Source of the DNA: Rhizoclosmatium globosum
Taxonomy: Eukaryota > Chytridiomycota > Chytridiomycetes > Chytridiales > Chytriomycetaceae
DNA: 64,000 nt
Direction: 5' to 3'
Assembly (NCBI GenBank): GCA_002104985.1
Contig: MCGO01000212.1
Span: 1-64,000 of the forward strand
The first letter of the stretch is position 1, and each line of letters starts with the position of its first letter. The translations under genes were made by a program, and so were the position numbers. The notes beneath the pieces were generated by a model that did no database searches, was not told where the DNA came from, and saw only the letters and a program-made list of their open reading frames with translations. Below, one piece after another: positions 34,530-46,308 of the stretch.

Positions 34530-34967
34530 TCAGTGACATGTTAGCAACCAATTCAATGAACAGCAGCTGAAGACTTGCTGGAACCAACTGAGATCCTCTT
34601 GATCTTCTTGATCATCATCTTCGTCCCACTCAGAGCCCTCACGATCCCGGCTTAGCTGGCAAGACAGCAGATCCGGTGGCGGGTGCCTTGAGGAAGGTGG
34701 CGGAGGAGGAAGCAGTTGGGTTGTTTCAGAAACAGAGATGGCCGGTGAAGTCAAAGGGCTCTCGGTGGGTGATGAGATGACAGTCATTACTTTCATGAGA
34801 GGAGAAGGGACGAGGGGCGGATGGTGGGATCTCTTGGGAGACTTGAGCATCTTGATTTGTTTGTTGTTGTTGGTGTTCAGGCTCCCGGTGGCGGCGAGAG
34901 GGAGATTCAACGAGATTTTCTTTGCATTTTCGTTATTGGGTGGTGAGGGATGAAAGGGTATCGTCAT
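34530..34967 (-). CDS. Doubtful Pro/Ser-rich small protein
   Basis: An open frame of 145 residues beginning MTIPFHPSPPNNENAKK. It is rich in Pro and Ser, has an acidic run (WDEDDDQEDQEDL) and ends with a short Cys/hydrophobic segment (VFSCCSLNWLLTCH). No family resemblance was found. It fills an otherwise empty gap, and the opposite strand frame is poorer, so a real gene is possible. Confidence 0.35.
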   Translation of the reverse strand: MTIPFHPSPPNNENAKKISLNLPLAATGSLNTNNNKQIKMLKSPKRSHHPPLVPSPLMKVMTVISSPTESPLTSPAISVSETTQLLPPPPPSSRHPPPDLLSCQLSRDREGSEWDEDDDQEDQEDLSWFQQVFSCCSLNWLLTCH

Positions 34968-35147
34968 TGTGGCTTTTGAATGAAGAAGGAGGCTTTGGAT
35001 GGCTGTGTTTTAAAGAGTATTTGGAGGTAGATAAGATTAAGCTAGATCTTATAAGCAGGTAATTTGATTTCTCGGTTGGTTTCATATTACCTTCCAGATC
35101 TTCTTCTTCCTTCTTTCTCAATAAAATAATATTCCCTTGTTTCGGAC

Positions 35148-35962
35148 ATGACTGAGATGGAACAAGACACACGGGCGCCCAACAGCGAAGGCAGCACAGG
35201 ACGAGGACAGAAGCTTCTCGAAGTATTTGACAAGTCAGTGAGCACGGTGATGCAGAAGTTCAGGTGAGAGTGGTTTTGGCTGATTGAGTCCAGCAACCAA
35301 CCCAACCCAACCCAACACAACACAGCACATCGACACTCGCCACGTGTTTTCCCGCATTTGCCGAGACACGCGGCACAGACCTTGACGATGTTGCGCGTGA
35401 AATGGTCTCGTTTGTGTCTGAGGCAGCGAAGGTGTTGTTTTAGTTTTAGTTTGAGTTGAAGTTGAAGTTAGGTGGCTCTAACGCGAATCAACAACAACCA
35501 AGGACGACTTTGGCGAACTTGTTGCGCGTGCGAATGCCGTCGATCGATTGGATGCGTGGGACAAGGTGCTCAGAGACGCGACGAAGGTGGGCTGTGCTTG
35601 TTTGTTTGTTTGGCTCACATTCACATTCACATTCAATTCGAATCAAATCAGATTGAGAATGGCGACACTTCTGAGAAGGCGTTGCACACGTGGTTTGGTC
35701 CTGCTGAATCAGTCGGTCTGCGCACAAAGAAGCAGCTCCGGAATCACATTAGCCAGCTCAAACTCGAACTTGCTGCGGTATTGTTTTTCCTTCAACTGCC
35801 AAGTTCCAACCAGACTGTTTAACTTCTATTGTTAAGATGGATTCTGCAAACGCTGAACGTGCAGAACGACTCGCTGCAGCACAGAAGGAGAATGAACAGT
35901 TGCGTGAGGCTGTGGCCCGAGCAATGCGGCCGCTTGTATCAACAGCAAAAGCGGCAGAGTGA
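35148..35962 (+). CDS. Nnf1/PMF1-like kinetochore protein (Mis12 complex)
   Basis: Five short exons (35148-35263, 35326-35431, 35503-35586, 35652-35777, 35837-35962) give 185 residues. The pattern VFDKSVSTVMQKF...ATCFPAFAE, then FGELVARANAVDRLDAW, follows the Nnf1/PMF1 family: a helix, a conserved CFP motif, and the LDxL-type helix. The C-terminal half is coiled coil (LRNHISQLKLELAA, LAAAQKENEQLREAV). Nnf1 is part of the four-subunit Mis12 (MIND) complex that links the inner kinetochore to Ndc80. Sequence conservation in the family is low, so this is a pattern-based call. Confidence 0.65.
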
Positions 35963-36150
35963 ATGTCATGACAAAATCAAATAAAGCAGACAAACAAAAA
36001 GAAAGCGAACCAATCGAATTAAACCACCAAGAATTGTCACTTTCTTCATCCCTTCTGTTTTTCCACGTGTCAATTCGGTGCGACCAACCAACCAACCCCG
36101 AATCGAAGCAGATCGAAAAAAGTAACAACATTTTCCTTCCTCCAAAAAAA

Positions 36151-39076
36151 ATGCGAATTCGCTTTAGCCAAGCATCGTTCGTGTTTCTGTTTGCGGCTCT
36201 TGTTGCGCTGCTCTCGTTGAACGGGGTTACTGCTGCGGACTCTGCTGTTGCCGAGCCTGAGCTTCCTCCTGGCTTTACTCCAACTGAAGGCTCTGTCCAA
36301 GGAGGTAGGCTGTTTGATGCCAAATGTTAAATACTAGGTCCAAGGGGGTTCATCGGGAAGGAGGGAGAGAGACCTTACGTGATTGCCCCAAACTCAAACT
36401 TCAACTCAATTCAACACGCGGAAAAACGTTGGAAGTTGATAACCAACGGCTCTTGGTTGAAAGACGAGGACTGACGTCTAGAGATGACACTAGAAGCTGA
36501 AGAGACGATAGATAATCATTAAAGAAGTCAGGCGAAGCAGTGCAGAGTGTAGAGTGTGGCTATGATGCAAAGGAGCCAAGCTACTGACTCTGCCTCCTCC
36601 CACTCGTACCCCTTGAAACTCCACCCAAGCATCCTCCATTATCCTCCCTCCATCGAAATTCGAATGGTCACTAAAATCATTCAAACAGAGAAATACGAAT
36701 TCCAATCCGACAACAAGCGTGTCCTCAACATTGTCATCAACTCGCTCTACAAGACAAAGGATATTTTCCTCAGAGAACTCATTTCGGTGCGTTTGCGTCC
36801 CTTGTATCATCCAACTGTCAGAGACTAAAAAACATCCGTAGAACTCTGCTGATGCTCTTGACAAGATCCGTTTCAAGTCCTTGACTAAGCCAGATATTCT
36901 TGGTAAGTCCCTTTATTTTTAGCGAATAAAGGGAAGCAGACACCTGATTTATTTCGTGCAGGTGACAAGACTGACTTGGACATCAAGATTGTTGCTGACA
37001 AGGAACGCAAGTTGCTTGTTATTACTGATACTGGTATCGGAATGGTATGTTTTTGAAACCTTTCTAATGCTCTAGACTAATTACATCAACGTTAGACTGC
37101 CGAAGAGCTCAAAAAGAACTTGGGTACTATCGCTCGTTCTGGAACTTCCGAATTTGTCAGTCTTCTTGAAGACAAGAATGCCGATTTGAGCATGATTGGT
37201 ATGTGTTTTGTAAAAGAGGTAATCAACGTTCTTATCTAAAATGGTATTCAGGTCAATTCGGTGTCGGTTTCTACTCCGTTTTCCTCGTCTGTGACCGTGT
37301 GACTGTTGCTTCCAAGAGCAACGACTCCAAGAACCAAATGATCTGGGAGTCTACCTCTGAGAACGATTTTACTATCGGCGCCGATCCACGTGGAAACACT
37401 CTTGGCCGTGGTACTGAAATTACCTTGCACTTGAAGGACGACGCTTTGGAGTTCTTGGAGGACCACAAGTTGGGTGAATTGATCAGCAAGTGTGAGTGAT
37501 CTGCCTATCTTTTTCGAAACATAAACTTAACACTTTATAACAACCTGTAGACTCTGAATTCATCACCTTCCCAATTTACTTGTGGAAGACCAAGACTGAG
37601 ATGGTTGAGGTTGAATCTGACGACGAACCAGTCTCTGAGCCAAACGAGGACGGTGTTGAGGATGTTCCCGACATGGAATCAAAGCCAGCAAAGAAGACTG
37701 AGCACCGCACTACCAGCTCCTGGGAGCGTATGAACCAAAACAAGCCAATCTGGGCCCGTAAGCCATCTGAGCTCAACACTGAGGACTACAACGAGTTCTA
37801 CAAGGCCTTTGCTAAGGACCACCAGGAACCAATGGGACACACTCACTTCTATGCCGAGGGTGACAATGACTTCAAGTCCATCCTTTTCATCCCCAAGAAG
37901 GCCCCAACCAACTTTATGCAGACTATGGAGAAGGGAATCAAGAACATCAAGCTCTTTGTCCGAAGAGTTTTCATCACTGACGACACTGAGCTCTTGCCAC
38001 GTTGGTTGGGTTTCCTCACTGGTCTCGTTGACTCTGACGACCTTCCACTCAATGTTTCCCGTGAGACTCTTCAGAAGCATTCCCTCCTTAAGACCATCAA
38101 GAAGAAGGTTGTTGCCAAGGCCATCGAAATGATCCGCACCATCGCCAACGACGAGGACAAGTACAAGGAGTTCTTCAAGCAGTACGGAGTCGCCTTGAAG
38201 CTCGGTATCATTGAGGACCACAAGAACAAGGACAAGTTGATCAAGATTGTCAGATTCCACTCTTCTCACTCCGAAGACGGCATGACCACTTTGGCCGACT
38301 ACAAGAAGAGAATGAAGTCAAAGCAACCACAGATTTACTACGTCACCGGATCCTCCCTCAAGGAAGTTCAAAACTCTCCAGTTGTTGAAGTCCCACTTGC
38401 TCGTGGTTACGAAGTTATTTACATGGTTGACCCACTCGACGAATACCTCCTCAACAACCTCTCCGAATTCGAAGGAACTCCACTTCAATCCCTCTCCAAG
38501 GCCGGTCTCCAATACGGCGACGAAGACAAAGAGCAAGAAGAATCCCTCAAGGAAGAATTCGCCACTCTCTCAGAATGGCTCAACCTCGTCCTTGTTGAAC
38601 AAGTCGAATCTGTCACAATCTCTACCCGTCTCGCCAAGTCCCCAGCTGCCGTCATCGCCAACAAGATGGGCATCTCTGGAAACATGGAGAAGATCATGAA
38701 CGCCCAAGCCCTCCAAACCGGTGAAAACATGATGATGAACTACTACCAGACCCTCAAGAAGTCCATGGAGATCAACCCCTTCCACCCACTCATCAAAGCC
38801 CTCGCCAAGAAGATCAAGACTGGTAAAGAAGACGACGAGGATTTGAAGCACATGGCTCGCGTCTTGTACGAGTCTACACTCATTTCCTCTGGATTCGAGC
38901 TCAAGAACGTCCAGGAGTTTGCTGGACGTATTGAACAGATCTTGAGGGCCAACTTGGGCGTTCCTAAGGACGCTGAGGCGGAGTATGTCGCCGTTCCAGC
39001 CAAGGATAAGGTTGAAGGCGAGGATGATGAGAAGAAGGACGAGGCGGAGGAAGTTCCTGAGCATGATGAGCTTTAA
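36151..39076 (+). CDS. ER Hsp90 (GRP94/endoplasmin) with C-terminal HDEL
   Basis: Seven exons (36151-36304, 36689-36786, 36842-36902, 36962-37044, 37096-37198, 37252-37491, 37551-39076) give 754 residues. The N-terminus is a signal peptide ([19 protein letters not shown]). The ATPase domain has [35 protein letters not shown] and [13 protein letters not shown]. The middle domain has [11 protein letters not shown]. The protein ends PEHDEL, an ER-retrieval signal, so it is the lumenal paralogue and not cytosolic Hsp90. The first intron is 384 nt, far longer than the others (51-59 nt), and could hold regulatory sequence. The last exon has strong codon bias (many AAG, GAG, CTC and ACC codons), typical of high expression. 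Confidence 0.96.
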
Positions 39077-39420
39077 TGAGGGCGTTTTGGTACGTTTTCT
39101 GTGCATTTAATACTTGGAATGTTGAGGGAAGGGATGTTGTTTATAGTCTAGGGATTTTAAGGTGGTGCGGATGTTTTCGTTTATGCTTATCGGCCTCGTC
39201 TACTTATTCTTGTACTCTATTCTTTGATTTCTGGACGCTTGAATTGTTTCCTTCCCCTTGCTTTTCTGATTAAAAATAACTTTGTGTATAATATTATCCG
39301 TTGTTTTTCGTTTTATAACGGATTGGTCATCCTGCCACGAATTACAAAATGCTGTGTATTTATGATTGTAAATCACGGCTTTTTTGCATCGCTTGCTCTC
39401 AATTAAATACACTACCCAAA

Positions 39421-40002
39421 ATGCACTGTCATTCCATCAAGATTGCTCCAGAGCCCCTTTACTCTAGCAAGAACGTCTTTTTAACTGCCAAGAATGACAG
39501 ACTTCTTCAATTCTACCTTTCCTCCAAGCCAGATGCATCCATCGATGTGGCAATCATTTTCGGCGCCACTGTATCCATTCGCGATAAAACTCAACACATT
39601 GAAACCGTCATGTTCTCGCTCTACGCAAACGACAAGATGAAAGGCTATTCCCATGGACTCCAAGGCCTCTCAGATCCCAAGCTGAACCATCTATTACAAA
39701 TGGTCGAACCAGAGAATTCAATCAACTACGACTTATCCGAGCTCCTGACACACGTTCGGACCTTGAATCATAGTGTTAGTCGTGAGATCAAGGCTGTTGA
39801 CTTGATGCTCTGGTTGACGTTGCACAAGTTGGCGGATGAAGAGATATGTCGACGTATTTCGTTGGTTTTGTATAAATTGTCTACGCTGGAGAGGCTGACT
39901 GTAGAGCAGAGTGCGTTGTTGAGGGAGATTCGAATGTATGTGAAGATGTTGGGGCTTGTGCATTTGAAACATGTACTTGCACTTATCTCTGCATCTGCGT
40001 GA
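39421..40002 (+). CDS. Unrecognised ~190-residue protein, paralogue A
   Basis: A single exon of 193 residues (MHCHSIKIAPEPLYSSKN). I do not recognise the family. The N-terminal ~100 residues look beta-rich (LLQFYLSSKPDASIDVAII, HIETVMFSLYANDKM). The C-terminal ~80 are helical with many Leu (VDLMLWLTLHKLADEEICRR, LREIRMYVKMLGLVHLKHV). A close paralogue lies on the minus strand at 48274-48849. The two agree best in the C-terminal 60 residues and in GYSHGLQGL/TYSHGLQGL and MVEPENSI. No signal peptide or membrane span is seen, so it is probably intracellular. Confidence 0.75.
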   Translation: MHCHSIKIAPEPLYSSKNVFLTAKNDRLLQFYLSSKPDASIDVAIIFGATVSIRDKTQHIETVMFSLYANDKMKGYSHGLQGLSDPKLNHLLQMVEPENSINYDLSELLTHVRTLNHSVSREIKAVDLMLWLTLHKLADEEICRRISLVLYKLSTLERLTVEQSALLREIRMYVKMLGLVHLKHVLALISASA

Positions 40003-40072
40003 TTTTTCTAAGGGGCCGTGCATGTAAATAAAGATGAGTGGATGGTTATTCTATTTGTTTTGATGAACAGAG

Positions 40073-43000
40073 ATGAAAGGAGAAATGTCACCTGAACGGA
40101 GGTTTGCTTTTGAACGGGCTCGACTTGAGGAAGAAAAAGCAGCTGTTGAACGCGAACTGAAAGCACTTGAAGAATCGCTGAGGCTGACTAGTTCTCCGCC
40201 GCCTTTGTCGAAGCCTTTGCCTGTGTTTCCGTCGTTTGGGAAAAAGAAGCTGTCAAATGCACAGGCACCGGCTGATGATTCGCTTGGCCTTGTTCCTCGT
40301 CTTCCGCCTCTTTTGATTCCAATGTCGCAATCGCAGTTGGGGAAACAACTCGCCTTGTTGCATCATCCGCATCGACATCCTGGAATTACTTCCCTTGACA
40401 GTTCTGACAGCGACAGCGACGATGGATCGTCAGACTTACCTGTGACTTCGAAGAACCTGATTAAAACACGGAAAATGTCTGTGGGTGGATCAACAGAACT
40501 TGCTGAAGTCAGCCCCACAACTGCTACAGTTATCCGTGAAATTACTGCAATGAGAATGGCATATCTTCAAAGCGGTGGATCAAACCCTGTGATTCTCGAA
40601 CAAATGAATCAACTCGAATCTCGAGCTCTCGCTGGACTGACTCCAGCTGCAGCTGCGAATGCGCTTGCGACGTCTATTGAGGCAAAAGATCAAGAACCTC
40701 TACAGCAGCAACAACAGCAGCAACAGCGACCCATTACTTTTGAAGAAATTGATATGATTCAAATACCACCTTATGACGAATACCGCGGATTTTCGCTCTT
40801 TGTTGACATGGTGAATGGAATTCCATACTTTGGCGGAGGATCGAGCGTCCCAATGGACGTATACTTCACCGTTTTCAATGGAGCCGGAGCTTGTTGTCCT
40901 GTAGACACAGTCAGAGCGACATGCGTTCGTCAACCTGTGACTTTCGTTGGAAAGTCAATGGTTAAAGAGGTTCAGCGATATTATGACGTGCGTAAAATTC
41001 TTCATACAGATTCTTGCATATTTAATTTTAAAGGCATAGATCCATCCGACTTTGAACCATCGATTGTTCTTTCAGTTCAGTTTAACAGACTCGTCCGATT
41101 TGCGACCCGATGCCGAAATCAGACCTATCGCTTGGACATCTTTTGATTTATTTAAAGAAGATGGTAGTTTGAATCATGGGAGGTGGCGGTTGAGTCTGTT
41201 TTACCCTCCGGTTGACTTTCGTGTGACAACATACAATCTGTACTCAAACCATTCAATGTAAGAGCCCATGATACACATCTTCAGCTGAATATCTTTTAAG
41301 CATTCCAAATATGTTTCTCTATATTCGTGTTGTCCATCCAATGCTTCAAGCACACCACAAACGTATCGATCTAAGCAAACTCGACTTCCGGAACACGACA
41401 TCCGGAGCAGAATACCTTGTTTTCAAACCTGCGTACAACAACTTTGAATTCTATGACGCTGTTCAATTGAGTTTGACAATGGAAAAACGTTCGATGAGCT
41501 CAGTGTTAGCCGACAGTCGAAACAGCTTGGCGGGAGCTAGAGCAGGTGCTAGACTTGGATCAACAAATACGTTAAACATGGGACAAGTTTTGCATTGCAA
41601 GTTGAGTTTCCTCATACTGTTGATTATCATTCACTAACAGCCCTGAAGCCTTGGATTCCGTATCGAACAACTTAAGAACTTGGACGTTGAACCTATACTC
41701 AAATTAAAGTGCGCATCAGAATAGGAGATCAGGTTAATCCATGGGTGTCTGGAGTTGCGGAAATCGGATTTGAGAAACGAAACTATGGGTGGCCTGATGA
41801 TATTGCAGAAATTATTTTTAACGACCTACCAATTATATCTGGTACCGTCGCTACTGTCGAGCTTGTTGGATCCGTTGGGGTAAGCCCGATAAGCCATATT
41901 TCCGGGTTTAACTGTGGAAACAGGACGAGCCAGACAGAGTCATCACTCTAAAACCAGTTACTATGGATCTATTTCAGAATCTCGAAGATAAATCCATCGG
42001 TAAGTGCACTCATAATCTCGTTTACGGCGCTGATGTTTTCTTTCTAGTTGTGAATGAGGGACTCTTTACCCCAACAGCACAGATCATTAATACAGAAGCT
42101 CCATGCGAGTTCTCGATTAGAATATTCTCAGACGCTAGAGTTCCAGCTCCATTCCTCTTTGATTCAAAGCGCTTGGATAAACCACTACCAGCCGGTGCGT
42201 GGTATAAAGTAGATAGAGACCCTTCTATGCAGTGCACCAATGTTCTTGAAGGTGGAGGATTACCATCGTTCAAGTTCTCTATCGACGGAGGTAAATACTC
42301 GTTTCTTCGAATTCATTTTGTTTAACTCCCAAATATAGCACGCTTCCTCCCTGAGAACTGCACCATCTGTCGGATACAATGCCAACTTATGCATCGAGAC
42401 CAATCCTTGTTTGACGCAACGCAGGAGCCAATTGACCTCATCCCGGACCTTGACTCACCAACCTACTTCCCTACATATACAAACTCGGTTACCATTAAGC
42501 TTCCGTCACTGGCTTCCGCCATAGACGCGACTCTCACCATAGTTATGAAAATCTTTACAATCGATAGACACACGCGACAATTACTGACTGTTGGAATCGC
42601 ACTATTCAACGTCTTTCTGGCTGATGTTGAGGATTCTATTGACGGCAGTAGAGTTCAGCCTTCGTCGCCTACCACTCGTCCGATTTTCCTGAATGAAGGA
42701 TATCACCAGATTCCTGTGTATATGTGGACAACGAGAATGGGGTTCAAAGACACAGGAGTTCATGTTAATGCCGTGAAAAGTCAGAGAGTACCTTGCTGCT
42801 CCATTTTGATGCGACTTTCTGGTAGAGATGGTAAGTATCATTCCGATAAGTATCATTCCGAGAACATTTGGGTCACTTACTTGGATTTGAACAGACTTAC
42901 CTCCAAAGCTTTATCAAGATCGTGTCTATAATTCTATGCAGTGCATTCCTCTTCCTTACGAAATGGGCCTCTTTTACTTCCTCATGAAAGAAAGGGGTCT

Positions 43001-44054
43001 GCAGCCAACTATTCGAACAGCTTTACAGCAGTTGAAGGAAGAAGTACGTGCTGCCAACGATGATGCTTTAATTGGATGGATGGGTCGACGTGTATCCAAG
43101 GAAAAGGGAATCATCCCATCTATGGAGTTGAGTTGCATCCTAAAGTATCACGAAGGGTGGGGCTTCAAAATTGCAGTTGACATGGCTGAAAATCTGAGAA
43201 ATAAGGTTTGATTGTTTCGACTTCTTTCCGCCGCCGTAACTTTTCCAACAAGGCGTTCTCGATCGCTATTGTGAGCTTATCACCACCTGGTTCACTGTAC
43301 TACTCGAAACGTAAAAGTTTGACGAATATGACGCTGGAAGATGTGATGTACAATCAAAAGCTGGATTTTTCTACCACAGTTCGATCTCCTCAATGGAAAG
43401 ACGGATTTATGGTTTGCAATTTGTTGTAAAAGTGCTCCGTCATTCACTAAAACATCTCAAAACAGTGGTATCAAAAGTATCCGTTTAATTCGCGATTAAT
43501 CGCGGTGATTGATATTCGATGTCTGGGGTACTCAGATCAAGAAAAGCAGTATAAATTGCAATCTCAAGGATGGACTCTCTTCAATGTTTTCCACGAAGCA
43601 GGCTTCGTTAAGCATGGTGTATTCCAGCTTCCTTTGGTATGCTGAATGTAGATCTGTTGACGTCTTCTGAATCTTTCAATTAGTTTGATGGGCTTCCCAC
43701 ACCTGAGCTACTGGATCAGCTTTCAAGGTCCGAGACGGACGTTGATGAATTAATAGTCCAACTTGTGAAGTCCAAAAAAATTCGGTACGTGAAACGGTAT
43801 GGCACTGTGTATATTCGAATATGTGATGGTCGACGGGAAAGAGAATTGCCATTTGTGAAGGTATGACCCCCTTTAAGAAAAATGTTCCGCTAAAATATGC
43901 TTTATAGTCGGAAGCAATTTCTAAAAATATTGTAATTGGCAAAGGCCTGTTTGAGTTTGACGACTCTCAGCCATTTGTGAAGCTACTGCCGAAAGGCGTA
44001 ACGGAGGAGGTGAAGCATTCTCACAATGTTATCTTCAGTCTTATTAAAGCTTAA
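40073..44054 (+). CDS. CCDC17-like large multi-domain protein
   Basis: About twelve exons encode roughly 1,100 residues. Segments: 40073-40987, 41076-41257, 41301-~41610, 41709-41879, 41924-42000, 42049-42290, 42339-42830, 42895-43205, 43253-43411, 43466-43636, 43684-43860, 43908-44054. A short N-terminal coiled coil is followed by acidic and poly-Gln linkers. C2-like beta domains come next, beginning PPYDEYRGFSLFVDMVNG and including FKFSIDGARFLPEN, and the tail has FDGLPTPELLDQLS. This order resembles animal CCDC17, which is tied to ciliated cells. The join between 41610 and 41709 is unresolved, since no combination kept every conserved piece in frame. Similarity was judged by eye from memory of the family, so the name is tentative. 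Confidence 0.5.
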
Positions 44055-44292
44055 TTAATTAGGAATATCAAGCTAGGTGTTTGGGCACTTTGATTGAGGT
44101 TTGTTGTTCGTTGATGGATGAAAATGCTGACGTATCACAAATCATGTAGCTTTCTGGACTGCCCAAGCCAATGCGACCACGGGAATGATTGTAAATAAAT
44201 GTAAAATGCATGAATTGTTTCATATGCTTCGCTTGGAGGGATGGCGGGAAGTACAGTAGTCCAAGCTTCGAGAAAAGGAAAGATCCCCAAAA

Positions 44293-46156
44293 ATGACTTC
44301 GGCGTCACCAGTCGCACTTGCCTGGGGCTTTGGAGGATCCGCCATGCAAATGGAAGGAAGCTGGAACATTGACGGAAAGGGCCCGTCCGTCTTTGATCGT
44401 TTGTACCTTTATTTAATGCAAAGTAGCACTTGTTATTAGATACTCAACGTCAACAATCGCAGATGCCTACCTCAACCACTCTGCCCATCCAACCCACGGA
44501 ACGCCATTCAGAGCTGCTGACCACTACGTTCGCTACAAGGAAGACTTGGCTTTCTTGGGCGAATACGGAGCAACAGCTTATCGCTTTTCCTTCTCATGGC
44601 CCAGAATCCTGCCGGACTGTACTGGAAATGTAAACCAGAAGGCAATTGACTACTACAACAACTACATTGACGAAATCATCAAAAACGGCGCAGAGCCTAT
44701 AAGTGTGTCTATCTCATTTAATCTTGAACCCTTTCAAACCCATCACCAACCTTTAGTTCGCGACCATGTTCCACTGGGATTTACCCCAAGGTACACTCTC
44801 CTTTCCAATATATTCTCATAAATCTGATATACCTCTCGCTTCGTCAAAGCCTGTCAGGATAAATTCAATGGTCTCCAAAATCCTACAGCCTTTGTGGATG
44901 CATTTACGGAATACTCGCAGGTCCTCCTCTCTGCTTTTGGTTCGAAAGTTACGTATTGGCTTACGCTGAATGAGCCTCGTGCAAACTGTGACTTCTGTAT
45001 GCACAGACCTCAATTTGCACCCTTTACAACCACCACCGACGACTTGTATTATAAGTGTATGCATGCCTCGCTTCTCGCCCACGGAAACGTTGTTCAAAAA
45101 GCGAGAGCTATGCCAGGCGGAAGTAAATGGAAGTTTGGATTGCCGAATATGTGTGTATTCAAAGTTTACATTCTGCTGGATTAACTGACGAAATATCGTA
45201 TTGTAGTATGGAATGGCATGATCCCGATCCAGGTTACACAGACGCCACAGCTGATGAATCGTCGTCAACGCTCCGTCAAGCTGAATGGTACTTTGATCCA
45301 TGTTTCTTTGGCGACTATGGTCCGGGAATCAAAGCCGTTCATCCACAAATCCCGTCGTTTACAGCCGCCGAATCAAACCTCATGAACGGGTCTTGCGACT
45401 TTATTGCAGTCAACATTTATTCCTCATTTACCAACGGTCTGCCATCCCTCCCCATTGGTGAAACTGAAGCCTACGCGCTTCAAGAAGTCGATGATTACCA
45501 GTACCACTACGACATGCCGTACTGGCCACACCCACGCCCAGAAGGAATCCGTCTTCTCCCACAATGGCTCGCAAAACGGTACAACAAAGAAGTTGTGATC
45601 ACCGAGCTCGGATGTAAGATGTTTCCGTTCTGTCCAAAATGTGAAAACCAACCCCTTTGTTTAAAACCTAGACCACGTCCCACGCTCCCTTGAAACATCA
45701 TTCACACAGGCAGTTAACGACGACCTACGTACCCAATTCTGGACTCTCGCCGGTCCACAACTCCTCGCCGCCATCAACGAAGACAAAACACCGCTCACAG
45801 CCGTTCTTGCATGGTCTTTACTGGACAACTACGAATTCTACACGTACGAGTTCCGATGGGGCCACGTTGCAGTGGATTACTGGGACCCGAATGATAAGAC
45901 GAAAGTGAATTTGGATACAGGGAGTTTGCAAAGAGAGGCAAAAGGAAGCTTGAAGTGGATGAGCAAGTATTTTGGTGCGAATACTGTTTCACCATATTCG
46001 AGGCAAGGAGCAACAACTACGGGCGGGAATAATGGGTCTCATGGTATTGCCACTGTGATTGGAACTTCCACTGGAGCTCCGTCTGGCAAAAGTGACGCGG
46101 GGAGAGTTTTGATTGGGGGTTTGATGATTGCATTGAGTGCTGTTTTGCTGTTTTGA
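44293..46156 (+). CDS. GH1 beta-glucosidase with GPI-anchor-like tail
   Basis: Six exons (44293-44402, 44440-44704, 44757-44790, 44850-45150, 45207-45613, 45672-46156) give 533 residues. GH1 landmarks: AWGFGGSAMQMEGSWN, TAYRFSFSWPRILP, MFHWDLPQ, the acid/base Glu in WLTLNEPRA, and the nucleophile Glu in VVITELG, where most members have TENG. LLDNYEFYTYEFRWGHVAVD ends the barrel. The C-terminus has a Gly/Ser-rich linker and a hydrophobic end (VLIGGLMIALSAVLLF), like a GPI signal. The first residues enter the catalytic domain directly with no signal peptide. This suggests an undetected upstream exon. A substrate such as cellobiose is likely but unproven. Confidence 0.85.
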
Positions 46157-46308
46157 ATATTGTTTATTGTTCCTCATTTCCGTTTCTATTACAAATATAT
46201 CTTTTATGACATTCTTTTCCAATAAGGTCATTGATAACGGGTTGTTGTGATATCTTGTGACAAAGGCATTGAACCAACAATAATGAATGGAAACAAAAGA
46301 CACAGAAA

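Noticed and set aside
37679..39106. Long minus-strand frames opposite GRP94
   Set aside because: Produced by strong codon bias of the highly expressed sense gene.
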